The notes beneath the pieces were generated by a model. The model saw nothing but the letters and a program-made list of their open reading frames with translations. It had not been told where the DNA came from and made no database searches. A stretch of DNA of 64,000 nt from Homalodisca vitripennis (lineage: Eukaryota > Arthropoda > Insecta > Hemiptera > Cicadellidae), in the NCBI RefSeq assembly GCF_021130785.1, contig NC_060213.1, positions 93,364,501 to 93,428,500 on the forward strand, in the 5' to 3' direction. The position numbers were made by a program, and so were the translations under genes. Shown here in pieces: positions 38,130-51,809 of this stretch (positions are counted from its first letter, which is position 1; the number at the start of each line of letters is the position of its first letter).

Positions 38130-41100
38130 GCATATGTATCTCTCATATTTTCAAATATGTAACTTAATATATTTATCTGTACTACACGTTATTTAATGTC
38201 ACGTTATAGCCTACGAATATTACTAATATCTGACCCCAACACCACAACTGTTTCCTCTATTTGGTCATAAATCATATTGGTGTAATGTCTGAAATTGTTC
38301 AACCAAGTTACATACATAGTTTTAAAAGCACAGAGTTAGCTTGATAGTAACATCACTTCAACCTTTTTTGCAAATGATGTTTATTGTAAACTGAAAATAT
38401 TAAACATATAAGAATATTATAAGTTTTAATAAAGCATATTTTGGCTGTACATTTCAAAGATTTCATTGGTGAACTTGATGTCATTTACCGAAGTTTATTA
38501 AATTTGATTCTAAAATGTGGTATCGATTTATGTGATTGAATTTATAATAGATATGTTGAAATTTCCGAGACATGTTTTTTAAAGATATCTCATACTTTCA
38601 ATGGGTAGAGAGTTAATAAATTATATTTGTTCAAAAAACTTAGTACCATGGTCAGGTTGAATTTGGTAGACGTTCCACTACCGTCAGTTTTATTCATAAT
38701 AAGGGGTTTTTTTGTACAAAAATAAATTTCATTATGTACAAGCCAAAGCAAAATACGCTGTAAAATTAACTTACAATAGTATTTATAGCTTTTTTCGATA
38801 AAAATCAGATTCAGTAGCGTGTTATGAAGTTTACTAGATATTAGAAGATGGAAATACTCCAGACCACGAGTCATACAACAGCGCGTAATAAAGACATAAC
38901 GCAGTTTATGAAACTGAGAGAAATACATAATTATCATATTCAACCTTGACTGCTGAGGAAAGGGGGCAAGTTAGGTACAGAAGTCATAGCAACAGCCATA
39001 CTTTCCTACACTTCTCAAAATGCATAGGTATTGCATAGTTAGTAAAGTTTATATAGTAAATAAGGATAAAGTGTTTCTCATCATGTAACTATATGAATAT
39101 GACAACTTTTATATATGATTAACCGCTTTAAACTCATCACTATGAGGAATTTACTAAAGGTTACAAAAGCATATTGTTTGATTAATAATTATTAAACGTG
39201 TTACAGTCTATATGTTTTTAATTTTGTTGCATGTTTGATGCACTACATAAAGGTAACATATTTAGTCTGAAATCTATGATTCGTAAAATTATTCTTTTTT
39301 TTATTTAAACATATTTTGATTTGTAAAGAAATAATGTTATATAAAACATAGTTTTTAGATATATGTTGACAACAAAATTAAATAAAGATTTTGGCTTCAC
39401 TCCTAATTTACGATCTTAAATTTCGTGTTATTTAAAAGCAACATTTTGAAGAAAGAATACAGAATAAATCTTTGTAAATACACTGTTACAGTTTCTACTT
39501 TACAAAACGCAAAGGAATCGTCTTTAAACTATGAAACAAAGTCTGGTTAATCAGGTGATTGCTGTTTTTGAAGGTTCTGCGCATTCAAATTTCCCGCAAC
39601 CTTCTAGCAGCCTGTCTGCAATATTTCGTGATAAAATTTGTGCACTACATTTTGCTTCAAACATACTTCAGGCATTTTAATTTTGGTAAATATCACACAA
39701 CATGTTGAAGACTTTTTAGAGTTGAGAACACTTTAGGTGTTCTTTTCGCTTAAACTTTTTCTGTATAAATTTCTTTAAAAGGAACCGAGCTAGTAAGGAT
39801 GAATTGGATGCTTTACGGCTCAATGATGAGAATGCGTCGAATGCTACAATTAGAGGTATGATTCCTTTTTTTAATACCACCAGACATAGAAAATATTACT
39901 TGGTGTTTTACATCTGAAGAAGTAATATTAATACCTATATGTAGTGTTTTTTATTTATCAATCAGTATAACTGAACTAAGACCATTAATTGTACTTTGCA
40001 TATGAAGGAGGATATTAATAAAAAATTAAACAAATCAAAGACTTATATCTAATTCCTTTATATATAAAAATTTATGGTTGAACTGTTAATTAAAAACAAA
40101 TATTTAACTACTATATAGTTCCAAAATAAAAGAATATTTAACTTGTAATGCACTCAATGCATGTACACAAACGCGACTTACCACAATTTACAGCCTAGTT
40201 TTTACAGCCAATCTCACTTTTATCTCAAAAGTTAATTTTAACTTAAGTTCTCACACGAACTAAATAAAACTATCGAATTTTGAATGTTTTATGTTATAAT
40301 AATATTTTTTCCGAAGCATTTTATAGTTTAAACTTTACCATTATTATTTGGATGACGTAGAAGTATTTATTTTTATTGTTTTAAAAGAAGTTTTGAGAGG
40401 TACTTGTATGTGATAGGACGATGACAGAGAAAACTGTACTCCACAGGAATGAATCTCCTCTAAACAATTTGCCTGCTGGTTTTATGGGATTGTGTATAAG
40501 TTTCTCTAAAGTAACTGTAATACCTTTGATAACATCTATACATGAATCTTATTGAATAGTCTTAGACAATAACGACAGTCTGTACATGCTTAAGATGAAT
40601 GTTTCATCATAGCTTCAAATAACATAAAGTAAAATTTGAACATTCTTTCTGGTAAGGTTTACAGAATGTTAGCACAGTGATTTTGTTACCAAGTAAACTG
40701 CCCTCAATGTAATTTCAGGGACTTTACAAAGTTAACGTTTACCAACTCAAATAAATATTTAATTAAATATAATAAAATAATGATTATATACTCTTGTATT
40801 ATGCCTGACCTACAACCAAAAAACAAAATGTATATAAAGCCAACATTAATATGTATATTTAAAAAAAATCCTAAAGTGTTTTTGTAGCCTGGAACTAATA
40901 TAAAATAATATTTAGATTTGTAATAAAAAATGGAAACATTTTAAACTCTCGAACCCTAAATCTTCATGATAATATTGACAATATATGCAATATTTACTTT
41001 GTAGGTAGTAACAGACAATGTCCTAAATATTTGTTAAAAAACAAAATGTGATATTGCTTCCATAATAGAGAAAACATTTTAAGAAAATATATTTATTGTA

Positions 41101-42415
41101 TATTCAAAGATTACTATCTGGTATTTTCTGGTAAGACGCATTAAACTGCATTTTTTATGTAAGTTTCTAGAGATAATTAATTTTATCCGTGTAATGGAAT
41201 GTCAAAATTTGTTATATGCTTCTAAAATCTTTATTTATTGATGAAAATTAATATTACCACAATTAAAACGGTTATTTCATTAGTTAATTAAGAAGATCAT
41301 TTCGTTGGAAAATATTCTCTCTTGGATCAACTACTGCGGTTACTGCCGGATATTGCATGTCAATGAACTTTGCTCCCTCGTGATAAAAGTTTGAAACTAA
41401 TTAAGGAGGTGTTGAACTTCACTTACAGTTTCTTTTAGATTGTTCAATATTTGTAAAATATAACGTTACTCTTTGATATGCGGATTACGAAGATGTAAGC
41501 TAGACACCAGGTTTATTTTAGTAGGTATGCTTGAACAACTTGAATCTATGCGTTCCCAGATTTGGGATAAACATGTTCATAGTTGTAATATCAAACTGTA
41601 AATTTAATGGGGAGTAGTATCACAATGTCATATCTAAGCACTAAAACTGTCAGCTTTTTAAAAATATTGAATTGTCTCAAATTGAATCAGAAATATACCA
41701 CAGTGTATTCGTTTGATTCTACGGTAGTTTTATCAATTTAATTTTTGAAACGCAGTATAATATTGACATTAGTTGCTTTAATATTTGGATAGCTATAAAT
41801 AAGGCTCTCTAATATATACACCTATGAAACCTTTAAAAGAAAGAAAACACACACAAACATGTTTGTATATAACAAGTCATATACGTTAAAATTGTATATA
41901 TACATTTTTATGGATATAAACAGTTTTGAATCATTTAACAAACGCCAACATTAGATTCTACATTAAAACGAGCTCTCTATGACTTTAAACCTTCATATAT
42001 TGCGAGCCTCTAATATTTAATAATTACAGTTAACACAACATAAAGAACAGTTGTCATCAATGTTACAACTAAGATAACAGGACACATTTTCTTCAATATT
42101 TTCAAGTAGAAAATTTTGTAATAGGAGTAAAAACTTAATAAGTGTATTAGTTCTATATACTGCTGAGAACTGAATAATAAAAATTACATGATCGCTCATC
42201 AGGAAGTTTTATAGCACATATCGTTTGGCATGCAATCTACTTTAAAGACACAATTTCCTTTCTTTCGATCTCTTTGAAAAATTGTTTTCATATTATTGTT
42301 CTATTTTCGAAATACAATTATCGTATATATTCATGTAAAAAATGTATTTAGTTGTGCTTTCTGCTTAATTATTTGAATTTGATCAAATATTCCGAAATAA
42401 TCCATTTACTTCCAA
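38130..42415. other. AT-rich noncoding stretch
   Basis: Mostly featureless. A 117-codon minus-strand frame at 38590-38943 is the longest unexplained open frame outside the mobile elements, but it has no recognisable domain. A possible small exon at 39782-39855 is listed separately. Confidence 0.55.
39782..39855 (+). other. Possible 74-bp internal exon
   Basis: A pyrimidine-rich tract ends in TTTCTTTAAAAG, an acceptor-like AG, at 39781. An open segment of 24 codons follows, starting after one base, with NRASKDELDALRLNDE. It ends at a donor-like G/GTATGA at 39855/39856. Codons are less AT-biased than the surroundings and the peptide is hydrophilic and protein-like. The minus strand is also open here, so this could be chance. 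No neighbouring exon was found and I do not recognise the protein. Confidence 0.25.
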
Positions 42416-42700
42416 ATATATATATATATATATATACTAGCAGACCCGACAGACGTTGTCCTGTACACACGTCTTTAATTCGAAAAGTTTAAACTTTGAT
42501 TAATCTGTAACAATCTGGACTGTTTTGATAAAAATATCTATTAAAAAGTTATTACAATATCTAACTTCATCACATGTACATTTAATCACACTTCGACCAA
42601 CCGATAGTGTGTGAGTATAACATGAGTGATGTGAAATGTAGAGGATGTTTTAAATGAAAAATTACTTAATCTGAAGGTAAACAAGTTGAAACAAACTATT

Positions 42701-44272
42701 TTTATAACAGGTTTATTTTTTCAATTTACAACTTAATTTATCGTAATGCCATTGAATGTGCAATATTTTTTGTCAATCCTTCAAGAGTATACACAAACAA
42801 ATTAGATGATTTTCCGATAGGGCTGAAGTATAATAAGTGACCTCCATCACAATCGAAATATTGATATTTCTGAATAGCCTATATAACTACTATCCGAATT
42901 AGATTATAGTTATGTAAAGGCTGAAGTATAATAAGCGGCCACCATCACAATCGAATTATAGATATATATGAATAGCCTATCTAAACTACTAAAATGACGA
43001 ACTGAATTAGATTATAGTAATTTAAAGGCTGAATTATAATAAGCGGCCAACATCGCAATCAAATTATTGATATTTCTAATTAGCCTATCTAAACTAACGA
43101 ATTTCATTATCTTTATATTTATATTTCTTGTGTGCGTGTGTATGGAGCTGAACTCCTCCTAAATGGGTGGACCTTCTTGGAATGTTTTACATTGTACCCA
43201 GCAGAATGCGTTACGATCACAGTTTCAAATGTTTTCTATTTTAATTCCAGGTTTTCGTGACAGTTTGTGCTGCTATCAAATATGTGTGTTGTTTTGTAAC
43301 ATCGTGTAATTATTGTGTGAGTGCTAATTGTAATATTACATTAATAGAGATTGAAGATGTTTGAAGTACATAAAAAATTATAGTTATTTATTGAAGTTAT
43401 TGAACTAATTTTGAAAATTTATTAAACGAAGTGAGTATATTGGTCGCATAACCTAAGTAGCATACAAATCAAAAGGTTGTGTTTCTATGTGTGAATAACT
43501 ATTGTTAACAGTTTGGTCACATAAGTTCAAATTAAGTAGCATATAAATCACATGATTGAATAACTATTCGTCCTCTTCCACGAAGACGTGGCATTTTTCT
43601 GTAAAAATAAAATTCTATATAATAGTACACAATGAACATAAGTAACTTATTGAATATGTAATTTTAATTAAGTAACTTCTAGATAAAAATGTAAAACAAC
43701 GTAGACTACGGTATCTAAAATACTAAATAAGTATTCCCTATAGGTCTGAAGTACAATAAGTGCCCACCATCACAATCGAATTATTGATATTTCTGATTAA
43801 TCTATCTTAACTACCGAATTACATTGTAGTTATTTAAAATTACAGTATAGTATCGGAACTGGCCAACAGAATTTAATTTATCTAATATACTAAATAAGTA
43901 TTCGCTATAGGTCTGAAGTACAATAAGTGGCCACCATTACAATCGAATTATTGATATATCTAAATACTACTAAAATGACGATCCGAATTAGATTATAGTT
44001 ATTTAAAGGCCGAAGTATAATAAGCGGCCACCATCACAATCAACTTATTGATATTTCTGATTATTCTATCTAAACTACTGAATTACATTATAGTTTTTTA
44101 GAATTACAGTATAGTATCGAAACTGGCCAAAAGAATTTAATTTTATTCAGCCCTATCGGAAAACCATCTAATTTGTTTATGTACACTCCTGAAGGATTAA
44201 CAAAAAATATTGTACATTCAATAGCATTACAATAAATTAAGTTGTAAATTAAGAAAATATACTTGTTATAAA
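42701..44272. repeat. Long imperfect inverted repeat, outer arms
   Basis: The left arm 42701-42824 and right arm 44147-44272 are inverted copies at roughly 85% identity by eye. Both include the reverse-complement forms of TTCAGCCCTATCGGAAAA. They enclose the tandem array and a reversed element copy. Confidence 0.7.
42823..44110 (+). repeat. Degenerate tandem array, ~95-165-bp units
   Basis: At least six units open with a variant of GGCTGAAGTATAATAAGCGG and CCACCATCACAATCGAATTA. They start near 42821, 42921, 43028, 43744, 43911 and 44010. The array is split by a reversed repeat copy at about 43118-43700. Some units carry an extra tail with ACTGGCCAACAGAATTT. Confidence 0.75.
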
Positions 44273-44770
44273 ATTAGTAATTTAAAATTACAGTATAATA
44301 TCGGAACTGGCCAACAGAATTTAATTTAAAACCAATTCCTACACTATTAACAATAAGTAGTTATTCACACATGTGATTTGTATGCTACCTAATTTGAACT
44401 TATGTGACTAATTCTGACTGCAGATTAAAAAATGTAAATTACAACAAATTATTTTAAATCCAATTAGTTTAAAACTTGATTATCTAAACTGTTAACAATA
44501 TTCACACATACAAACACAACCTTTTGATTTTGTATGCTACTTAGGTTATTTGACGTATGCGACCAATATACTCACTTCAATAAATTTGCAAAATGAGTTT
44601 AATAAATTTAATAAATAACTATAGTTTTATTGCACTTCAAACATCTTCAATCTCTATTAATGTATCATAACAATTAGCACTCACACAATAATTACAGAAT
44701 GTTACAAAACAACACACAAATTTGATAGCAGCACAAACTGTCGGGAAAACCTGGAATTAAAATAGAAAAA
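43118..44770. repeat. Inner inverted repeat pair
   Basis: About 43190-43570 (with its 3' end at about 43128-43180) is the reverse complement of about 44330-44770. Shared parts include GATAGCAGCACAAACTGTC and TGTATGCTACTTAGG, read on the plus strand in the right copy. The matching closing sequence of the right copy is at 45145-45200. Confidence 0.7.
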
Positions 44771-45193
44771 CATTATGGCTGTGTTGTAATATTATAATGT
44801 TTACGTAGAACAATTGGTGAAACTTCATCTTTGCAATATGCATTACATTACTGATCAAGCACTTTACAAATTTAAAATATGAACTTTCTAAATTTTTAAA
44901 TGTGAACAAATGTTTCTGCCTCTTTGATGAACTTCAGCTGAAAATATTCAAAGCTGTTAAGTATCAGTTCACTTTGTATTACGTGTCGTTCGTAGCGCAG
45001 TCTGGCGGATCCAATGTAAAACACTCCAACATCAACAACAATTTATTATTAAAAAAATAATCAAATAAACTATTTAAATTGGACCGAATTGTAAATCTAA
45101 ACCATTCTCGGATCCACCTGAAGACACACAAAAAGTTTCATTAAAATCGGTCCACCCGTTTAGGAGGAGTTCAGCCTCATACACAAGCACACA

Positions 45194-45195
<2 letters not shown>

Positions 45196-45262
<67 letters not shown>

Positions 45263-45325
45263 TATATACATATATATAATATATATTATATATATATATA
45301 ATATATATTATATATATATACATAC
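45196..45325. repeat. TA/TAA-rich tract
   Basis: A run of about 28 TA units is followed by mixed TATTATATA palindromic repeats. Confidence 0.9.
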
Positions 45326-45329
45326 ATAT

Positions 45330-46575
<1,246 letters not shown>

Positions 46576-47028
46576 TTATTTTAAATATCAATATACAATC
46601 ATGGAAAAATATAAACTATTATTTCTACTGTTTGCTCCTTAACTCCCCTCTCCCTCAACCAATCAATCTCTGTAAATGAACGGTTTGGTATAAGTAAAAC
46701 AACTTAAATCTAAATATTTGTAAAATTAAATGGTATTTATCATTTAAATCTAATAAACTTATTTTACTGAAGAATTAACTGCTGATATTTTGTACACTTG
46801 GGCCAAAATGAAAGATTACATGACATCAATTATTCTTTTCGATCTCAGGGAATGGGATACGCCTCTAGAGCTTTTTGCAATTAGATATACAGAGAACAGA
46901 AAAAATTCGTGCCTGGCACACAACAGCAAGAAGCACACGAGATCATTAGCTTTAATCAAAAAGCCTAATCTTCATATTTAAAAACATTGGTAGTTGTACT
47001 TTTAAATACGTTATAATATGCTATTTAC

Positions 47029-47170
47029 GGAGTTCCGATGGCAGAATGCTCTAAGATGTTACACTTTGGGACTGAATTAGGAATATCACTGGTTCAAAGC
47101 TCGTCAATGACCATTGCACTTTTCATCTGAACCATTTCCCTTGTACTATATCGACTCTCCACCTTATTAT
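47029..47170 (+). mobile_element. tRNA-derived SINE-like head
   Basis: An A-box-like TGGCAGAATGCT (47039-47050) and a B-box-like GGTTCAAAGC (47091-47100) are spaced as in a tRNA gene, with ACTTTGGGACT between them. The downstream CCATTGCACTTTTCATC and the pyrimidine-rich stretch have the look of a SINE body. The acceptor stem does not close properly and no second copy was seen in the window. It differs from the tRNA-like repeats at 13.3 and 35.8 kb. Confidence 0.4.
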
Positions 47171-47179
47171 GTTTCATAA

Positions 47180-49195
47180 GATCCTTGCACAGGCCAATAA
47201 CCCATGAAGACTTCCCGTCACTAGAATGATTTAATGAATATTGATAACAATCAATTCATTAATTTACCCAGAATGTTTAATAAACTGTTTATTTACATAA
47301 ATGAATGTGAATGATAAAGGCGGTGGATTTAAACACACTTGATGTAAATAAAAAGAATTTTTTATAGTATATCCAAATTACTTTACCTACATCATTCATA
47401 TATTAGTTTAGCATAAGAACAAATTTACTATTTTAGTCAGAAATTAGGTAAAGTTAAAATACTTTCTACATATTTTCTGTTATTTAATTTATTATTTATT
47501 GAATATTTAACGATTATTCCAAAAGACGGTTTCTTTAGATTTTCAGCATAAACTTTTCTAAGTTGTTTCAAATACTCCATGGGTAATGAGAACGACTATC
47601 TAATGAGAAACAGATAATTTGATATAAATATATTCTGTTCAACAAGGGCAGTAATTGGATACACAAACTTTTACAGTGTACATCCTGTCAGTTAAAGTAC
47701 GTGCATTTGAAATACGGAATGATTAAATTAAAAGCGTATTACAATAACATCAAATCTATCAATATACTAATTATTCGATTCAAATTGCATTACAAGCATT
47801 TCTTATATTAGTAAATAAAGAAGTAGTTTAAGGGTGAAATTATTTTATATTAACCAGAGGAGGTTTTGTTTTGTTATATATGGTTCAATATGCACCACTT
47901 CGTCATGAAACTCCTGTTTTAAGAGATAAAACAATAATAAATAATGAGAATGCCGTACAATATCCGCTTTATACCATGTAAGCTTACAACTGGCCCCATC
48001 TGCAATGCGGAGAGCTTAAGTTTACTTTAAACCTTTGCCGCATATCCTAGTGCGTGTACATTACCGTTATGACAAAAGTACAAAACAAGCATCAATCACT
48101 ATTATGTCACCGTTTATTATAATCTTTTTATTAGGTTTGTTATAGTGTACTATATAATTTCATTAGCTTTACTAAAATCATATGGCCTATCCCTGGAACC
48201 CAACTTATTGGTAACCTATTGGTATTGGTATATGTATTAAACCAATAAACATTACAAAATAGGTATCCTACATTTATTATCAAGGTGAAAATCACTTGAC
48301 GATATTTCGATTTCTCATCTTGTTTATTTTTCAAACCTCAAACTAAATTACATCTAAAGGGATATTAATCAGCAATCTTAGGCAATGAGCGATATATTCA
48401 ATGATTATTCCTAAGTAAGGAAAAAATAATACTGTACATACCTGAATCACTGTCAATTATAAAGAATCCGACAGGGCCTTCTTAGAATATTGTTGTTCGT
48501 TAACCATTATATTTGTGGATAACTGTCTCTGGAAGACCTTAAATTCCTAAGAATCTTTACATGGTCAAGTTAATAGCCAATGATCATGCTTATTATTAAC
48601 ACAACGTTTTTATATAGGTTTCTCTAGGTCCAAGCTTAGTTTCTATTACCGTTAGTTCAAAATGACAAAGAGCTAACCGACGGTATGTTTGCCTTACCGT
48701 CAGTGGTGTACATTTTCTTAAAAAGATCCTAGAATTTTAGTTTAGTACCTAAGGACCTCTTGGTTCAATAAAGAGCTCTATTCATTTTAAGGTAGAAAAT
48801 TAATTAACAGTCTCGCCCTCTGAATTTCCATCTGTACTCCCTTTTGTACAGTTGTGTCTGGTCCTTCAATAGTCTATTGTATTCGTTTATCACTAAACGC
48901 CTTATGAGTCCCAATCTAATCGAGAAGCTATGATAAGTTAGAAAATGAACATGAACAATGTACTACTACCTACGTTTACTACCACATATTGAACAATTTT
49001 CCTATCATTGTAACGTTAAAGAAGATATCAATAAACCTCAAAAGTGAGATTTCTCTTATCAATGATGTGATATATAAGTAAGAGGATCAGAATATCCTAC
49101 ATTGGGAGAAAAGGAAAACTTTTCTCCCTACAAATATTATTCTACATAGTTTCTCTTCCTAGGTTACTCGAAAACCTGCTTTTATATCATTGCAG
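47180..49195. other. AT-rich noncoding stretch
   Basis: No gene recognised. A minus-strand open stretch of about 53 codons near 48800-48960 is protein-like (includes NEYNRLLKDQTQLYKREY) but unsupported. About 48460-48560 has a weak inverted match to 55500-55600 (shared AATCCGACAGGG). Confidence 0.5.
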
Positions 49196-49199
49196 AGTA

Positions 49200-50560
49200 T
49201 TTTCTACTATGGTCTCCCCTTTTTCGCTTTTATAGGAGTATCTATCCTCGTATTCTTCAAATTATATGGCGGCTGTTATCCCTCGTAATGGAAACTTAAC
49301 AAGAAATAATTTAATCGTCATCGTCAATATTCCGTCACTCCATAATCAGGGGAAAGGTCACTTTAGGACATATAGACAGACATAGTATTTTTCGTCCCCT
49401 TTTAGTGATAGGTTTCACTAGTTCGCAATTCATCTTAAATATGAAATAGTAGGTCCATTTATTAGCGATATAAAAATATGCTAAAAGTGAAAATTAGCAA
49501 TATAAGTAAAGTTCAAATTTGTATTATTAGAACAACTTGTTTAGTGAATATGTCAACATTACACTTTTTAATTAGTATTTTTGTACATTTTTAAAATTTT
49601 AGTAAAAGGAATAATTATTGATGAATACACAATCCAATAAATAAAAAGACACTGTACTATCACTAAACTTCATTTACTGTACGTTCGATTACTCATCCCT
49701 TCATTCAACGAACAACTAACTAGTGCTTTGAGACATTCGATCCAATTTAAATCCAATTCCATTCTTGTACCCCAAATGTATTTAACTGTGTGAGGGGATT
49801 ACCATTCCTACCGTACTTCTTTAGCCACTAAATTACATTTTCCACTTTTTCATATTTTTTTATTCTGTAAATTACCGTGACAATCATTCGACACGTGATA
49901 GTGGCTAATCAATAATTCTCAACGGATATTTTATTTATATAATATACGTATTACAAAAGCTATATAAAATATTTTAAATTTTATGATATGATTTAGTGAT
50001 AATATGTTATTTTTGTAATAATTTTAGCAATTTAAAAATATGTTTATTACTAGAAAAATAAAATAAAATCTTAAAAGGATAGTCCAGTTTAATTTACTAA
50101 CTCATCATGTTGCATTTTTTCCCCGAAAGAAAATATTTTTAAAGATATTATATAAATTTTGTTGGTTTAACTAAATCTACTGGGTGTCCTCAAAGTATTT
50201 TAGAAACATTGTTCATTTACTAGAACTAACGATGTTGAAATAATTCCTATTGCCTAAACTATGGTAAAATAATTTCATGCTGCCTCAGGATTACATAGGA
50301 ATTTGAAATCAGATTTTTTTACCTTTATTCGTATAACAGACGGTCAGAAATTAACTGGTTCATAGTTTTATCTGTTTCCCCACGCTCGCCGTTAGTTCAG
50401 CCGATTCAGGTCTGCTTATGAACGAGATACCTACATCTTCCATGCCCTGTCCTGAAACGGTTCCATCTGAAATACAAACATCATGGCAGGTCAATCATAA
50501 CATGAGGACCAATTATTATTAGTGCCTATTAATACAGAAAACAAGGTGCATTACGTCAAA
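49200..50560. repeat. Old duplicated segment C, copy 2
   Basis: Collinear with 28760-30200, and its middle block (49490-49840) with 57720-58080. On the minus strand this copy has an uninterrupted frame at about 49795-49675 with ELDLNWIECLKALVSC, ending at a GTAAAT donor-like site. The two other copies have stops in that frame. Coding status is unproven. Confidence 0.5.
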
Positions 50561-51339
50561 CCAAAACACAACATCTGTTAATTGTCTCTACCTTACGCAA
50601 AATCTATTAACCAATGTAGGCTGATTCCTGGTTCTAATTTTAGCTTTTAAAGCGTAAATTGTTGTTTCTGGAAGTTATATTGCTTTAAATTACCTGAAGT
50701 ATGTTGTTGTTACTGGTAATTATACCTCATTAAAATTTTTTGGTACATTTGTAATAATAACTAATTACCACTTCCTCATTTTCCGTACAACTCCGAATGT
50801 ATTATTTACAATGTATAACGAGTACAAAAAAGCCGGCATTACAAATATTAAACTTTCACTCCGTTTTCTAAGGAAATAACTAAACAAGAATTGTCTTCTT
50901 ATGAATAACAAAGTATAACAGATAGCATCGGCATAACTCTTTGACCATTGTATAAAACTTTAAGTACTTAAAATTAAAAAGCACCTTTAGCAATAAGATA
51001 TAATTACGTAAATTTACATTCAGCGTGAAATAAGGTAATCAATCCCTGTTCATATTTTAGTAGTGCAATATTATTAAAAGGTTTTCAGGAATGTTAAATA
51101 CATAAACACCGATATGACGGAGTATGGAAGGATTAGACAAAAATTATCTAATAATCGATATTTGAAAGGCTTTCTCAGATAATATTAAATGCATTAATAA
51201 TAAATTTCACTAGAATGGAAATTTACATGTTACTCTAAAATTTGAATGTCTTTCGTTAAGGTAAATATATAAATAGGTAAATATAGAATTGGATTATTTT
51301 AAAAACGTTTTGAGAACAACGAAATAAATTTAAAGTAAG

Positions 51340-51500
51340 GTGGACATTATTACCAATGTTTATTAAACCAGCAGGGATCGCTCGTGGCTGGTTTATACCA
51401 TCCAGTTAAACCTATACTGAGCATAGCAAAAGCAGATGTATCACTTAAATCTGGGCCAAATTAACTCCAGGAGCGGCACATCACTAACCTCAAATGTCGA
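51340..51500. repeat. Further block of segment C, copy 2
   Basis: Shares TCACTTAAATCTGG with about 58530 and short blocks with 34.66 kb. Both strands contain open frames. On the minus strand a segment of about 64 bp (about 51353-51416) lies between an acceptor-like TATGCTCAG and a donor-like GTAATA. Evidence for an exon is weak. Confidence 0.3.
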
Positions 51501-51671
51501 TATTCTTGTTTGCAAAGGTAATTAGGTTTTGACACCTTTTCCTGTCTTTACTGAAGAGGCTGCTTTAGATGTGGCCTTCCCTATATTTTATATCATACAG
51601 TTATGAGGGTATTGTATTGTCGAGCAGTCAAAATAAAGCACTATTGACACTTTTTGAAGTAATATATATTT

Positions 51672-51808
<137 letters not shown>

Positions 51809-51809
51809 T

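Larger units (their letters stand above)
42436..45200. mobile_element. Composite of nested insect-type interspersed repeats
   Basis: It starts with ACTAGCAGACCCGACAGACG (42436) and ends with AAATCGGTCCACCCGTTTAG and GGAGTTCAGC (about 45145-45200). In many arthropod genomes these are the opening and closing sequences of a widespread non-autonomous repeat type. A second closing sequence lies inside at about 43128-43180 in reverse orientation, so at least two copies are nested head to head. No protein-coding capacity was seen. 44830-45030 matches 61000-61200 closely. Confidence 0.65.

Noticed and set aside
38590..38943. 117-codon minus-strand open frame
   Set aside because: No recognisable domain, no second copy and no splice or start context. 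One frame of this length is not improbable in 64 kb.
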